Shown one piece after another: positions 1-12,481 of a stretch of 64,000 bases of DNA. A program made the position numbers and the translations under genes. The stretch's first letter is position 1, and the number at the start of each line of letters is the position of its first letter. The notes beneath the pieces were generated by a model. It was given only the letters and a program-made list of their open reading frames with translations, was not told where the DNA came from and did no database searches. Source of the DNA: Norana najaformis (taxonomy: Eukaryota > Annelida > Clitellata > Crassiclitellata > Hormogastridae); contig OZ029913.1 in NCBI GenBank assembly GCA_964023275.1, positions 48,301,976 through 48,365,975 on the forward strand. Direction: 5' to 3'.

Positions 1-1661
1 TACAACTGAGTAACTAGAATCCCTCTGTTTTCCATGTGAAACAATCTCTCCTCCAAAAGTAACTCCAAATGACACAGAGCTATAGTGGTGAGAAATCGGA
101 AAGTTGTACCCCTTTCAAATTGTCAAATTGTGGGATTATCATTAAAATGCAAAACTAGAGCTTACGAAGGTGTATGGATTTTTTATTTTTGGAGTCATTT
201 ATTATCTGATTTTAAAAATGTTTTTACTGCCTGATTCAGTATTCAATTCTTAACACAGCAACTGTCATTATTTTCAAATTTAAGAAACTTCATCGCAGTG
301 TTTTAACTTAAATGAAAAACCGATGTGCGATTAGCTATTGGTTAATAAAGAATACTTACTTACTTACTAATTCTGTGAAAATTATGACCTATTCCATGCT
401 CATCAGCTTTTGAGCACATTTCTCATATATTGATTTTCTTGATTTAGGCTGGATTTTCTCATTCATGGTCACAAATAAACATAGTAAATCATACATACAA
501 ACCATGCAATAAATACAAACAAACCAGAACTTAGTACCTATAGTGTTGTATCTTCCAGACTATAAATTGAGGTTTTTTTTACATGAACTTCTATGGTTGT
601 GTCTGATTGAACGGAATTACTTATATTTAGCAAAGACTGATAATTTATAACAAATTAATTAAATCATATTTATTAAAAACGAAATTTTCATAGCAAGTGT
701 GGTTCTATGCTTGCTATAGCACCAAATGGGCCATTTAAGTAAGTACAGTGTTGTCTATTTTTAATGCATTAAACTTGTAACTGCTTATCATGTAGGTTTG
801 ATAACTAAAATATAGACTAATATTTAAAACCAACATTTGTACTAAACTGTAACCCAAACAGATAACCTTCACCCTAACTAATGATGTCATACAGCACATT
901 TGTACATGTTTTATTAAATAAACTTTTAAAGAGATTGCAAATTTCACATGCTACCAACTGCACATTAAATTTCTATTCTGCTTACTAAGAATTGTACAAA
1001 TTATACAAATTATACATGTATAACATTTATTTAATGCTTTATTTGAATAATGTTTTGCCAGCGTCAGTACACAAGGTTCAGTCTGGGGTGTAACAGCAGT
1101 GTATCTTCTAAAAACATACCCACAGCGGGATTGTTTATACTAATTTTGGGACACAATATAATTGCCTTATTTCAAAGCCACATCCTTTTATCGACAAACC
1201 TACAGCAACTTCAATAATAAATCATATCTGCCAATTTTTGCTTTTAACTTCCAGTGAAGTCAAAATCGCTTTATGTGCTGTGAACTCTGCCTCTTTGTAG
1301 TCTCGTAACTGTGACCAAGCATCCTAAGATGTATCTGTGCTTAGCTGATTAATGCAAACTGTAATTCCACAGTGTCAATCCCTGTGTTTTTGATAACTTG
1401 GCCTATACTATTTGTGCACAAGGTTGTCTAAATAAGAGTTCTAAATAACTCAAAGAATTCCACTGTTTCCTTAAGTTGTAAAGTTACTTTAATGTGTAAA
1501 TAGCACAATACATTTTCTCAACTACACACAATGAACTCAGACTTTCTGTTTTATATATTTATAAGTAACAACACACTGTCTTGCACTGTCAGCAGATTTC
1601 ACAACATACAGCTAGTCCAGCCAACATCTCTAATGCACACAGTTTAAAAAATCAATGTCGC
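1..1661. other. Non-coding AT-rich stretch
   Basis: No credible exon is visible. Short open frames here lack recognisable motifs and splice context. A small ACTT microsatellite lies near 350-370. Nothing else supports a feature. Confidence 0.5.
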
Positions 1662-1664
1662 TAT

Positions 1665-2128
1665 GGGGTCGTCCAAAAAGAACGTCCACAAAGAGGAAGG
1701 GAGGGAGGGGTCATGCATATGTGGATAATTGTGGACAAATTTGGTACATGTACACAGCTTTTAATACAACCCCGTGCTTTAAACACAAATTTCAGTCAGG
1801 TGGCAGATACTCTGTGCTGCATTGGTTCATCACTAGTAATGTTCTGTTGCAGACAGTTAAAGAAACATTTCAAGTTTCAACCTTTCTTAAGATGCACATA
1901 TTTAGATCTGTTAGATAGCCATGTATGGTGCCACTGTGAATCTTTTAAAGAAGATAGAACGAGCAGTTTATTAATGAAGTTTTTCATTATGCTGGTCTTT
2001 ATCGTTTACTGGCTTTGGAATGCAGACGTCTGCAAAGGGGAGGGAGAGAGTAAGGCCAAATGCGGACAAGGGGGCGGGAGGGGTCCAAAGTAGGTCATTT
2101 TTTGCAGAGGTCCTATAAGGACGACCCC
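1665..2128. mobile_element. Short inverted-repeat element (MITE), GGGGTCGTCC ends
   Basis: The ends are GGGGTCGTCC and GGACGACCCC in inverted orientation, flanked by TAT at 1662-1664 and 2129-2131, a possible 3-bp target duplication. G-rich runs lie just inside both ends. The 464-bp body has no transposase, so it would be non-autonomous. Elements nested in the TA-flanked family (15112-15672 and its equivalents) have the same plan: GGG..CGTCC ends, G-rich inner flank, TAT duplication. The superfamily is not recognised. Confidence 0.6.
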
Positions 2129-2131
2129 TAT

Positions 2132-3880
2132 GCAAATAAATCCTAACTAAAACACAAAGCTACGCCTCCTTGGCTCACACTGCATATATTTAACAGAACT
2201 GCCTACCATAGTATACAACCCTCTGTGTGCTGCAAGTCCTCCAGGTACCAGCTATTTACATTAATGATATATAAAACAGCACAACTTGTATGACAAAGAC
2301 CTTAAACAACTCACTGCTCAACCAATAACAATAACTAACCTCACAATGTATCTGACATGTGCATTGTTAAGTTTCACACCATATTTTTTAAGGCTGCTGG
2401 AAATGGCAACTTGCAGTTGTTACCTTATCAATAAGATATCTGTCTGGTCACCCTATATTGTTAGAAAAGAGTGCTGTTCCCTACGCAAAACTCATAAATT
2501 GTCCGCCAATATTGATCCACTGCAAAGGCTGCAATGTTAAAATGTAAGCATATCTCAAGTCATGACTCTGCTAACCGTCCTGGTCTTAGACTCCTCTCCA
2601 TGCTGTGTGTAGCCCAGAGTACAGTGGGTGAAGATTAGCCTCCAGTGACCAACCCCATATGTGCATTGTCCAACCCACTGGTCTCTTAAAGCTTCTAGAA
2701 ATCAAGGTTCGGGCGCCCTAGCATGGTTCTGCCTGCTATCGAACTGGGTGAAGTGTCCAAATAAGCATGAATCCTGAGCAATTATTGTGTGTGTTAAGAA
2801 GACACAAATAAAGGTTAACAGAAGACTATGACAACACTGATGAAGAAAGTGAAAACCCCTCATAAGATTTCCCACAAGCCCTAGTGGGATACCAGGGATA
2901 GTTTCAAAGCAATACAGAAGACAAGGACTTTGACGGCTTTTTAGAGATGAACAAAGACAAATAAACATATCTGGTAAATAAATGGTAATCGATTCAACTG
3001 TTACAAACAACTTGTAAACTCCAGACTTAATAACATACTTACTCGTTTGATAGTTAACAGTGCCTTTCTGTCATTCCACATAATACCTTTGGATGCCTTC
3101 ACCTAGCTAGATTTACTTGTATAGCCAAGTAATTACTATCAAAACATATGCTGGAAATCTTTAATTTTAAAAGTGCAAAAATAGCTTTATCTAAACAATG
3201 TTATTTTTGATCAGTTATTTCCTAATGATGGCCGTATATTTCCAATCGCCGTTAGCAAACATGCTTATACGTGTTCTGACCAAAAATCTGTGTACGACTG
3301 CACCTCATAGGTCCAATGCAACCTATGTATTGACTTTACAAATATTTGCATCAATCTGACTTACAGTAAGGAGCAACTTAGCCTGGAAAATATGATACAT
3401 ACACACATACAAACACACACACACATATATATACACAAATACACACACACACTTCATACACACTTAACTTAAATTGAACTTAAAATTTACCTTGTTCAAA
3501 TTGCTTATCCACTGTAGGCTGCCTCTATGTCTTGCCAACTGACCTGGATATTGACCCGATTGCTTGGCTTTCGTGTGCCATTGGTTGATGCCTTGTGCAT
3601 TAGACAACAGTGTTTAACAGTGTTTAAATTATTTTTATTATTAATATATTCAAAAACTGTACACATCATCCATCCATCCATACATACAAGCAATGATTGC
3701 ATTGGTTCTACATTTTCTACAAGAAAGGTTTCTGCATTAAAATCTAAAGATCTTCAAATCTCATCCCTGAATTTCATGAGCTACTATAATTATTAAATTA
3801 AATAAATGTGCAGTCACTTATCAGATGGAAGTACTGTGCATAATATACCAAGGTCAAAATCACTTAAGTTGTTTTCTATT
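2132..3880. other. Non-coding stretch with an AC-rich microsatellite
   Basis: No gene is supported. An (AC)n-rich microsatellite with AT interruptions runs from about 3398 to 3454. A 102-codon minus-strand frame at 2702-3010 has no motif I recognise. Confidence 0.45.
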
Positions 3881-3943
3881 TTACAGTTTAGGAGCTATTG
3901 AGTCTATCTGTACCTTGGCAGCATCTTCAGCACCAGCAGACAC
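3881..3943 (-). CDS. Possible last coding exon of an unidentified host gene
   Basis: On the minus strand a pyrimidine-containing stretch ending in ATAG is followed by 21 codons reading VSAGAEDAAKVQIDSIAPKL and a stop. An AATAAA lies roughly 250 bp downstream on that strand. The peptide looks like a real protein C-terminus, and the final PKL faintly resembles a peroxisomal targeting tripeptide. I found no second exon of the same gene and cannot name it. An internal GTACAG could also be a donor, which would make the exon only 30 nt. Chance occurrence remains quite possible. Confidence 0.2.
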   Translation of the reverse strand: MSAGAEDAAKVQIDSIAPKL

Positions 3944-5540
3944 CTATAAAAACAATGTTGCATATATTGCATACTTTAATTGGAGATTAAAAAGCAGCTG
4001 CTCTCCACTGTTAGGGTTTTCAACTCTGGAGACCCAATTCCTGAAGAAATTTCATTAATCAGTATCCTAGCCAAACCATTGAAGCCAGTTAGGGTGCTGA
4101 GAGGGCAGTGCTCCCCATACAATTGCAACTGGCTCAGATTTCATTTTGATAGTATATGAAATGAACCACCACTCTGACACTCCTCTATGACATGAAGCTC
4201 ACTCCTACCTTGAGATGAAAGGAACTATACGAAACACTAAAAGACTCTCAATTGTCAAATATGCTGTTCAAATTTAATCTGCAATAAAACTGATACCATT
4301 AAACAAAACGTGATGTACATACAAAAGAAATTACTGTAACCCAACTGTTGAAATATGTTACTCCTACAAGTATTCACTTGCTTGCAAAACAATACCCTCA
4401 ATGATGTCTTGAAAATTTCCACTGTCTATGAAACTGTGAAATACAGGCCATCTGTAACTTAAAGCACACTACAGAAATATGTGTAAGGTTTCTTTATTCC
4501 AAAAACGTTATGTCTTCATTTCTTGACTAAACTGTAATTACATTATATACCGGTATGTATAATTATGAATAAACTAAATAGTATCCTGTAATTTGCATCC
4601 TTGGAAAAGCTGTTATGTTATGTTTGTTTGTTTTTAAAACTGAATTTTTCATGTCAATGTGTAGACTCCAAAAGTTTAAGATATGTTAGCAGATGTGCAA
4701 AATAATTCCTCACAAGATAACTGGAAATTATTGACTTGCTATTTAGCTTTCACTAACTCAGTCAATTCTTAGGCGATTCCTCTTTTTTATCCACAGCTGG
4801 CCCATGCTGCTGTGTCAGTATGTATTGACAATAAAAAAGAAGCTAATTTCAAATTTTTTCATAGTTTTTCTCTCTTTTTCTACAAAAATTCCAACCACCT
4901 TGCATTAATCTGTCACTCAGAGATGGTTACTTATGCTTACCAGATAATAAAAATATCATCATAAATGTTTATATCTAAATTCAAATTAAATTTCTGCAGG
5001 ATTGTACTAGCTTATTGTTTCATTTTCTTGATCGATAAGAAGAATATATGACAAATAAGATTAAAGCTTCCTGAAAAGTTTTAATAGCCATTTCAATTTC
5101 AAAATTTAAAGTTATAAAGTGCAGAAAATGCGCTGAAAAGACTGAAAAATTTTAATAGTCATTTCAATTTCAAAATTTAAAGTTATAAAAGTGCAGAAAC
5201 TGGGATATTTCTGTCTCTTGCGCAAAAGAGAATTCTGGGAGATTCCCAGGTAAAACCGGAGGGTTAGCAATCCTATTCACTGTCCCCAGTAACCAAAATT
5301 GATTAAATGTGAATAATGTTACATTCACTAAGGCTATAAAATACATCTTTTTCCATCTGTTTGATAGCCGTGCATAGACTGCATCTGAAAGGAGCTATAC
5401 AAATATTCTGTTGCAATTACAGGTTAATGTGTGAGTAATAGGAAGATTTACTACAATACAGCAGTTAACCAAGTTTTGAAGTTGATATCCAGCTCTGACA
5501 GAAGTCAGAATAGTGACACTATTGTAAATTCGTCTGTTTG
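3944..5540. other. Non-coding stretch; LINE/SINE-like tail near 5380-5420
   Basis: No gene seen. Near 5380-5420 a segment with GGAGCTATACAAAT resembles the 3' tails of L2/CR1-like elements. A tandem duplication lies at 5073-5206 and is listed separately. Confidence 0.4.
5073..5206. repeat. Two-copy tandem duplication, about 66 bp per copy
   Basis: Two adjacent near-identical segments each carry TTTAATAG(C/T)CATTTCAATT followed by an AAAATTTAAAGTTATAAA stretch and GTGCAGAAA. This is a local duplication with no sign of coding. Confidence 0.75.
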
Positions 5541-8500
5541 TAATTACAACTAAACCCAGTTTCTATGTTCAGTGGTTTTATTTACAATGTCTATTTACAA
5601 CTATTATAAAGACTATTCCTTGGTCAAAATTAACAGTGACTCATACAGTCCAACACAAAAAAAGACACCAAAACAAACTCTCACAAAAATGCAAGCATCA
5701 GGCATTATCTGAGTTCTGTTCATCTTCTTCACCAGCGGAATAACCACTCCAAAAGAACTTGACTAGGTTAGGATTCCATCCGTAGCCACCATAGGCGAAG
5801 ACAAGTTCAATAATGGTTCCATATCACTTGGCAAACAGTCCAGAAGCTCCTATTCAACACCAATCCGCCATTACCACCAGTACCAGGGAAGAAGAAGACT
5901 AGGGAAGTTAAGTGCTTCTCGAGCTTCTTGTCACTTAAGTCAAGGCCTCGCTTCTCCAGTCCATCCAACTGAAATCATTCTTCGATTTCCCTGAATTCTT
6001 CTTCGGCTCGCTATGTAACTCAGTGACTGGCTGAAGACCCTCTATCCATATGGCCTATTTCTCATTCACTGTGCACAACTGCCCGTCCTACCTTCCCAAG
6101 TATCAAGTATCCCTTACAACAGGTAAGGGCTCAGAATAGAGCATATCCTGTGACATTACTTCTCTCCTTCAAACGACAAAATCAGAATTTTGCATAAAAA
6201 AATCACAAAATGCACACGTGCCTAAATTTCTATACACAGTCATTATCGAAAACGTATATCTCTCAACCAAACACAGAATTATAAGCATCTAAAATAGTTT
6301 CAAACCTAATAATCTTTCACTCAGAAGATATAATAATACTAAGCAATACAATGTACAACGATCAAATAAGAACATCATTTACAGTTACTAAAATAACTTA
6401 TCTGAACTCAATCCAACAATCTACATGTACAACAATTAATCCAGTTTATATACATGTCAAATACTGTGCATATACTGTCAAATGATTATCAAAGTAAAGC
6501 ATTTATTACTGCCAGTCTAACTATCATAAGGTTCAACCAAGATCAAAATATTTTCAACTTATGTCAGTTCATGAATGATGTCAGTGTGAGATACATGAAT
6601 CCTGGCACCAAGGTTTCCAACCACCCAAATTGTTTCCCATTGTGTACACTACATACCTGTCTCCCAAAGCACAAACAACCATTCCATACCAAACATTATT
6701 TCCTGTTTCCATTCTTCTCCTTCCATAATACATTCCATATTCTTTCCCTTTCAGTTGTTTCACTTCTGTATCCACATCTGCAATTTCTGTTTACCTTGCC
6801 GGTTTCTGTTGAAGCTCCACAACACCTGTCATTCTTGGAATCAAAGTGAGGTCTTATACCAATGACAGCAACTTGTTTCTTGTCCATTAGATGACTGTCT
6901 CTGTCAGGTCAAGGATGTTCTTTTCCGATGATGACATCATATAAAGGCTTGTCCATGCAAATTATTTTCACAATTCCTTTCTTATAAAGAGTTTCAATCG
7001 GGCCAACAGCCACAGGCGCTTTTCAAATGGCACCATCAATCAGCACACACAATTCACTCTTTTTTCCAACTGCAGTGGTGAAACCAGACTCCTACTCACA
7101 ACAACAGTCTCGTGCGTGTCCAGTATCTTGCAGAAAACATTTCCATCTAGTCGTCCCTCAGTAACTGACATATTCACCATCTTGCCTGACAGCTGCTGAG
7201 TGAAACATGCCTCTGACACAATCAGGTAGAAGCATCCGCATTTCAACCCAAGGCCACCAGCTGCCATCAAAGTGAAGTAATGATGTTCACCTTAAACATG
7301 ATTCTGAATCTTTTGGTTCACCTGGGTGTATCCAAGGTGTTTGTTCCCTCAAACTGCCACGCTTTGACAAAGACTTCTCTTTCTTCCCTGTTGACCTTTT
7401 GAGCCCTTCTGTTCGAGAATCTCTAGCTATCGACCTTTCGCTGTCATAAAACAATTTCAAGCTAAGTGGTTTCATTTCCTTCTGAGTATACAAACACTGA
7501 CCACCTGTCACACCCCTCCGAGAAATGCCACATTGTTTCTGCAGATGCAAATGACTTCCAAACTGATATCACTTCTTGACAGTGTCAGATTCTTGTCCAT
7601 CTGAGTTTTCCTTTTTCAGTTCTTCTTGACTCTTTGGCCAATAAGTTGTTTTTGCGAAATTTTACCCCGAATAGTTCACAAATAAGTTTTCACTTTAAAA
7701 TCATCACAACATAGACATACTAAATATCATCCGAACCCATTTTTGATTATTTATAAGAGTATGACATCCAAAAGTTCGTAATGGTAAAAAAGTACTTCAC
7801 AGTTCATGACAAACTTTAAACAATTCAAAATTTAAAATGCTAATATTTTATTCGAAAATTTAAAAAAATTTCATCAACAGCATAAAATGTAAAAGAACAC
7901 TACCAAAAGTAGGTACACGCATAACAAACATTAAATAAACATTTCTAGCACAAAAATAAAGTAGCTAAGTTTAAAGACGATCGTTTATGAGGGGCCTCGA
8001 AACATTTACGACAAACATATTTCTGTCACTTTTCAAGAAAATTTAGTTTTGGTTTGCTTATATTTGTCACAAGCTGTTTTTGATAAGCACACTCAGCATT
8101 TCTTCTAGGCAATTTAGAAATAGCAGTGTTTGCCCCTTAGTCTAACATCAGAGCTCACGAGTCAATTCTACTGGCAAAGTTTGTAAATAGTTTGTAAAAC
8201 TTTGCACCAGATTGGTAATGTTTACACTTATGTCATCATCTGTGATAATATCCCAGTGCTGGCAATTTTTTCACTTCAGTATTGAGTCTGCTACTGTTAG
8301 ATATAAAGAAAATTCTAAATATAGCTAATTCTATGCAAGGGAAAGATTATTTTCCATTGTGGTCGAAATCGACCTCATCTGCCACCAAAGAGTTAACCAG
8401 CGCTTCTTGTTATGGGCACCAATAAACTGTTTGGCCAATTTGCCCAAATCAAAAAGTGCTCCCAGTGTATGCTCCTTCAAACAGAGGGCTAAATCTTTGT

Positions 8501-9110
8501 ACATCCATTCAGAATCTGCTCCTTGGTAATAAGCATCTTCAATCCATCAAAGTATGAGCCACTTTAGATAATCCAATCCAATGTTGAAGGTGACTGTCCA
8601 ACCCTGTGAGGAACTGTAATGGCAATTTTCCTTTCTCTGGTCTTGCCTGCCAAAACCGCGTCTTAGACCCTGCCTCCGACAGCTACTTCTTAAGTTAAGC
8701 AGTGCCTTCTTCAAACTGTCATAGTCCCCAACTTGCTCAGGAGGCAGGTGGGAAAAACATCCAAGGCACTTATCTTCAACATAGTGTTAAGATGGTGCGA
8801 TCTTCACATTTCCACCCGTTTGCACCTGCAAATTGCTAAAAGGGATTCAGATAAGAGTCCATAAAGTCCTTCTGTTCATCAAAGCATGGCATCTTGGGGA
8901 CTTTCGCTTTGCACTTAACACTTTCAGGGCTAAATAATTTTTTCAAAATCAGGGCTATAGGCTGAATATTACCCCTATACGTCAACGCTTGTCAACACCC
9001 ACCTTCAACCCTAATGTCAACTTTTGTCAACAACAGCCTCTAAAGTGTTAATAGTGGCTTCGCTCTGCTCATCTTCACCACCTGTACTCACCCCATGCTT
9101 GCAGCGGCTG
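5540..9110 (-). mobile_element. Fossil Gypsy-like LTR retrotransposon
   Basis: Minus-strand remains keep the order of a Gypsy-like element. A gag-like segment lies at about 8390-9110, an aspartic-protease-like region at about 6900-7300, and an LTR-like segment on the 3' side at about 5545-5870. The LTR-like part resembles a segment inside the foldback element at 36.05-36.44 kb. No reverse transcriptase or integrase was recognised, so large parts are missing or too decayed. It is clearly broken, with on the order of ten or more breaks, and looks old. A small TTAA-flanked element has inserted in the gag-like part. Confidence 0.55.
8919..9047. mobile_element. Short MITE with TTAA target duplication (piggyBac-type)
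   Basis: A 129-bp segment has partly matching inverted ends, CACTTTCAGGGCT and AGCCTCTAAAGTG, and TTAA on both sides (8915-8918 and 9048-9051). TTAA duplication is typical of piggyBac and also Kolobok elements. There is no coding capacity. The fossil LTR-element sequence resumes on the other side, so it inserted after that element. Confidence 0.6.
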
Positions 9111-9325
9111 GCAGTTGATCTTCTGTCTGAGCACTTTTAATCTACACTGGCGGCAGCTGAGTAGAAATGGTGTAGATTTATAAATGGGCAATTGATAGTC
9201 TAGCACTTTCAGTTATATATAGAAATATTTAATATCCATAAACAATAAAACCACGGTTCAACATATAGTCAATGAAATCTATAAATCATTGTATCATTAG
9301 TCTATTCTAGTCTTAAGCTAAAATA

Positions 9326-10477
9326 ACGTATAAACTCGAATATAAGTCGAGAAATTTATGTCTATTTCAGGGCGACGAAAAAGGTCTTCGACTTATACTC
9401 GAGAAACAAAATAGACGGAAGATTTTCGGACCGAATATTCAACATTACTAAAATGGACTTAAACATTAAACCCTCAGTTTATTTTAGTTGTCTTTGTTTT
9501 TATATCGTTTTTCAAGAAAAATCACATTTCAACAAATTACTGACTACATACAGATCAAAACGAAATATTCTTCTCTTATAACAATGTTATTATATACTGT
9601 ACTTCTACGATATATTTCATGCATCGAAAACCATGTCCTTTATTATCGCTTGCTGAGACCTCCGCCAAAAGAAATCAAATATCATGGATATGTGCAGTAA
9701 TGTCGAGCAAGAGAAAGACATAAAACATTGGTGTAGAGATGTGTGCAAAACGAGGGAGTCGGGGTGCGAGCCTAGCTGATAAACCGTTTGAAAGGGGAAA
9801 GTCGCTGCATATTACGTACGCAATGAGGGGGAGAGGGTGATCGGATTTAGGCGATTTTGCGTACGGGTGCGTAGAGTCGTCCGATGGAATTTATTACATT
9901 ATATAAAAGCCATGTGCAGTTATTCTGTGCTGAGAACCAGGTCGACCAAGGTAACTGAGTCACAGGCAGTCGGACATACAGACAGGTCGCCAGAGGGAGC
10001 AACTATAGCAAGATTTGACAGAACCCTAAAAAATTAATGGAATGCAGGTCAGACAACTCGTATCACTGCCATCGCCATCTGGATGTCATCTTCGACCAGT
10101 CAGGCAGTACTAAGGGGTGTAAGCCGACCCGTTAAATTAGTTCCTTCAGTTACGAAACCATATACATGTACCTTATGTACATATGGTTTTGTAAATATGG
10201 AGTGGATACATATATACCCATATTCGTATAGTCGCCCTTTATAATTATATTCCCTACACAGTCTCTGCATGCTAGCTGAAGAAAGCTCCCTCTGTTAAAT
10301 ATATGAGGGGTATGAAAATATAATTTTCTTTGCATACGTAATATATGGATGGGCCCATATTATAAGGCTGTATATATGGGTTCGACTTATATTCGAGCCG
10401 TCGATTTTGGACGCTTTTTTCTCAAAAAAGTACACTTCGACTTATACTTGAATCGACTTATAGTCGCGTATATACGG
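9326..10477 (-). mobile_element. TA-flanked non-autonomous DNA transposon, copy 1
   Basis: This is the shortest of three copies (others 14990-16413 and 53641-55052), in the same orientation as the third. It is bounded by TA at 9324-9325 and 10478-10479. The left end ACGTATAAACTCG has lost the canonical first C; the right end reads GTATATACGG. It shares the CGACTTATA-rich subterminal parts and the GGGCCC/ACGTACGC inner element, whose outer boundary on the left is missing. No transposase is encoded. Confidence 0.8.
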
Positions 10478-10479
10478 TA

Positions 10480-11660
10480 CCTAAGCCCAGATCAAATTAA
10501 GGATTAATTAATTATTATATACTTCACCTAAAAGACATCCCTTTTGGCATACTCCCACAATTTTTTTCTTTAAGTTTGGTAGTCCTTGGATGTTATCTCT
10601 CTTGATGAATGCTCTTCCCTTCCACTCATCTGCTGAAGTGTTCTATGATGGCCACAGTCAATGACAGACATCCAGTGTTTCCAGAACTTTGTCGCACCCA
10701 TTTCTGCCATCTTCACTTCTCAGCTTCACTGGTTTTTCTAGCCAACTCTGACATCGCCTATAGACTATCTTTTGAGCATTCACTCGACTTGAACCAACTG
10801 CAATTCGGATCAATGATGGTCCTAGGCTGGCAATGTATTTGCTACTTTTAAACTTTGCACAATGTTTTACAAACTTTGTTCAATTAAACAACTTTTTAAT
10901 CCTTCATTCATTGATAGGACTGTTGATCTCACAGTTTGTTTCGATCGATTCAGAGTTATCGCAGATCCTTCGCTCATTGTCCTATGACTTTGATAAACTC
11001 TGCACAATTGAAGATCTTACCAATGCGCTTTGCTTCACATCTGTAAAAATCATCTGCTTGTGACCAAACGACAGTCAACCGTTAAGTTCAAATTTCTGTA
11101 TCTGGTTCTCTGCTTTCCATTTAGTCCAAATCACAGTGCTCAGCCTTACCCCATAACATAGCATTAATTATTATGCCATATGATGCTGGCGAATACTTAT
11201 CTAACATTTACACGTAACTATATGCAGGCCTTTATATATTTTTTTTTTCAAACATACAGCTACACTATGCATAACTTCATATATTCACCATTACAATCTA
11301 GCCAGTGCATCTATGGTAGATACATGCGAATACAAGGAGAATCACTACAGTGCTGAACAGACAATCTCCACAACTTAGTTTTCATTCTTTCTTAGCCTGC
11401 CAGAGGTGCAATTTGCGACATAGGAAAACTTTCCGCGAGCGCCATAGTTGCAAATTTGCGACATTGTAGGTATGCTTACTAATACGGCTGGAAGCTAGGG
11501 AACCAGTGCTCGTCCTATGTAAATAAATGCACCATTAAACAGGGCAATAAACTGGCTATGATTTTTCCCAATGGCTGTTTGTACACACGTGGGGCGGTAG
11601 CAGAGATAATCGAGACAAAAGTCAGACATTTTTTCACGATTATTTACACGTTATGAGCCA
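10480..11660. other. Non-coding stretch upstream of the piggyBac remnant
   Basis: No gene recognised. Frames at 10609-11063 carry no domain I know. The last 250 bp may include the 5' non-coding end of the piggyBac element, but no TTAA-linked terminal repeat could be fixed. Confidence 0.4.
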
Positions 11661-11665
11661 TTGTA

Positions 11666-12481
11666 ATGGCGAGCAAGGATGACATTTTGCGTGCGATTTT
11701 CGAAGATTTGGACTCGGAATACTTTGAGGGCTTCGATACAGCTACTTGTAGTACGATTAGTAGCATTCATACTAGCGACCTATCAGACTTTTCCAGCGAA
11801 TCGGAGGACGAAATTAGGGTTAGTAGTGCTGCGCCGACTAAACTGGGGTTTGATGTTGCGTCTGCCTATGACAAATGGTTGAAGGATTTTACGGAATGTG
11901 TGGGCCTGCTTTTTCACAACAATGATTTGACTGCATCTGAGATTTTTTGCACTTCTTCTCACCCAACCTTTTGGACATGGTTAGCAAAACAAATTGTTTT
12001 GCCAACACGTGCATTGCAAACAAAGATCTCCGACCACATGCGCAAGCCAACAGATGGACTGATGTAAGCGAGGATGACATGCGGGCATTTTTGGCACTTA
12101 TCCTCATGGCACTTGTCATGAAGATTACTGGACGACCGACAACATCTTGAAAATGCCTGGCCTTCGATCCATCATAACACATAACAGGTTTGAGTTGATT
12201 CTCACATATTTTTACCTCAATAACAATGCCAACTGCTTGGCTTCTGACAACCCGGCCTATGACCGTCTCTACAAAGTCTGACCTCTGCTCACTCACCTCA
12301 ATACCACCTGGAAATCTGCATACCATCCAAACTGTGAAGTGAGTGTGGATAAAAGTGTGGTTGCTTTCAAAGGCCACACAAATCTGAGCATATATAAACC
12401 AAACAAGCCACATAAGTGGAGCCTAAACGCATGGGCGTTGTCAGACGCAAGTACCAGTTATATGTGGAATTTATAAATGTA
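11666..12481 (+). pseudogene. piggyBac transposase pseudogene, 5' part
   Basis: The frame opens with an acidic N-terminus (MASKDDILRAIFEDLDSEYF) typical of piggyBac transposases. It then breaks and continues in other frames with TDVSEDDMRAFLAL, NILKMPGLRSIITHNRF, LILTYFYLNNNANC and SVDKSVVAFKGHTNLSIYKP. These match, in order, the start of the piggyBac catalytic domain through the DE...FKG motif; here the usual SVDE is SVDK, so a catalytic acid position has changed. At least two frameshifts are present. Similarity stops where a pogo-like element begins at 12482, and the C-terminal half is not found on its far side. PiggyBac enzymes cut at TTAA and excise precisely; this copy cannot be active. 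Confidence 0.8.

Noticed and set aside
6454-6849. 131-codon plus-strand frame
   Set aside because: It lies antisense within the fossil Gypsy-like element and has no recognisable domain.
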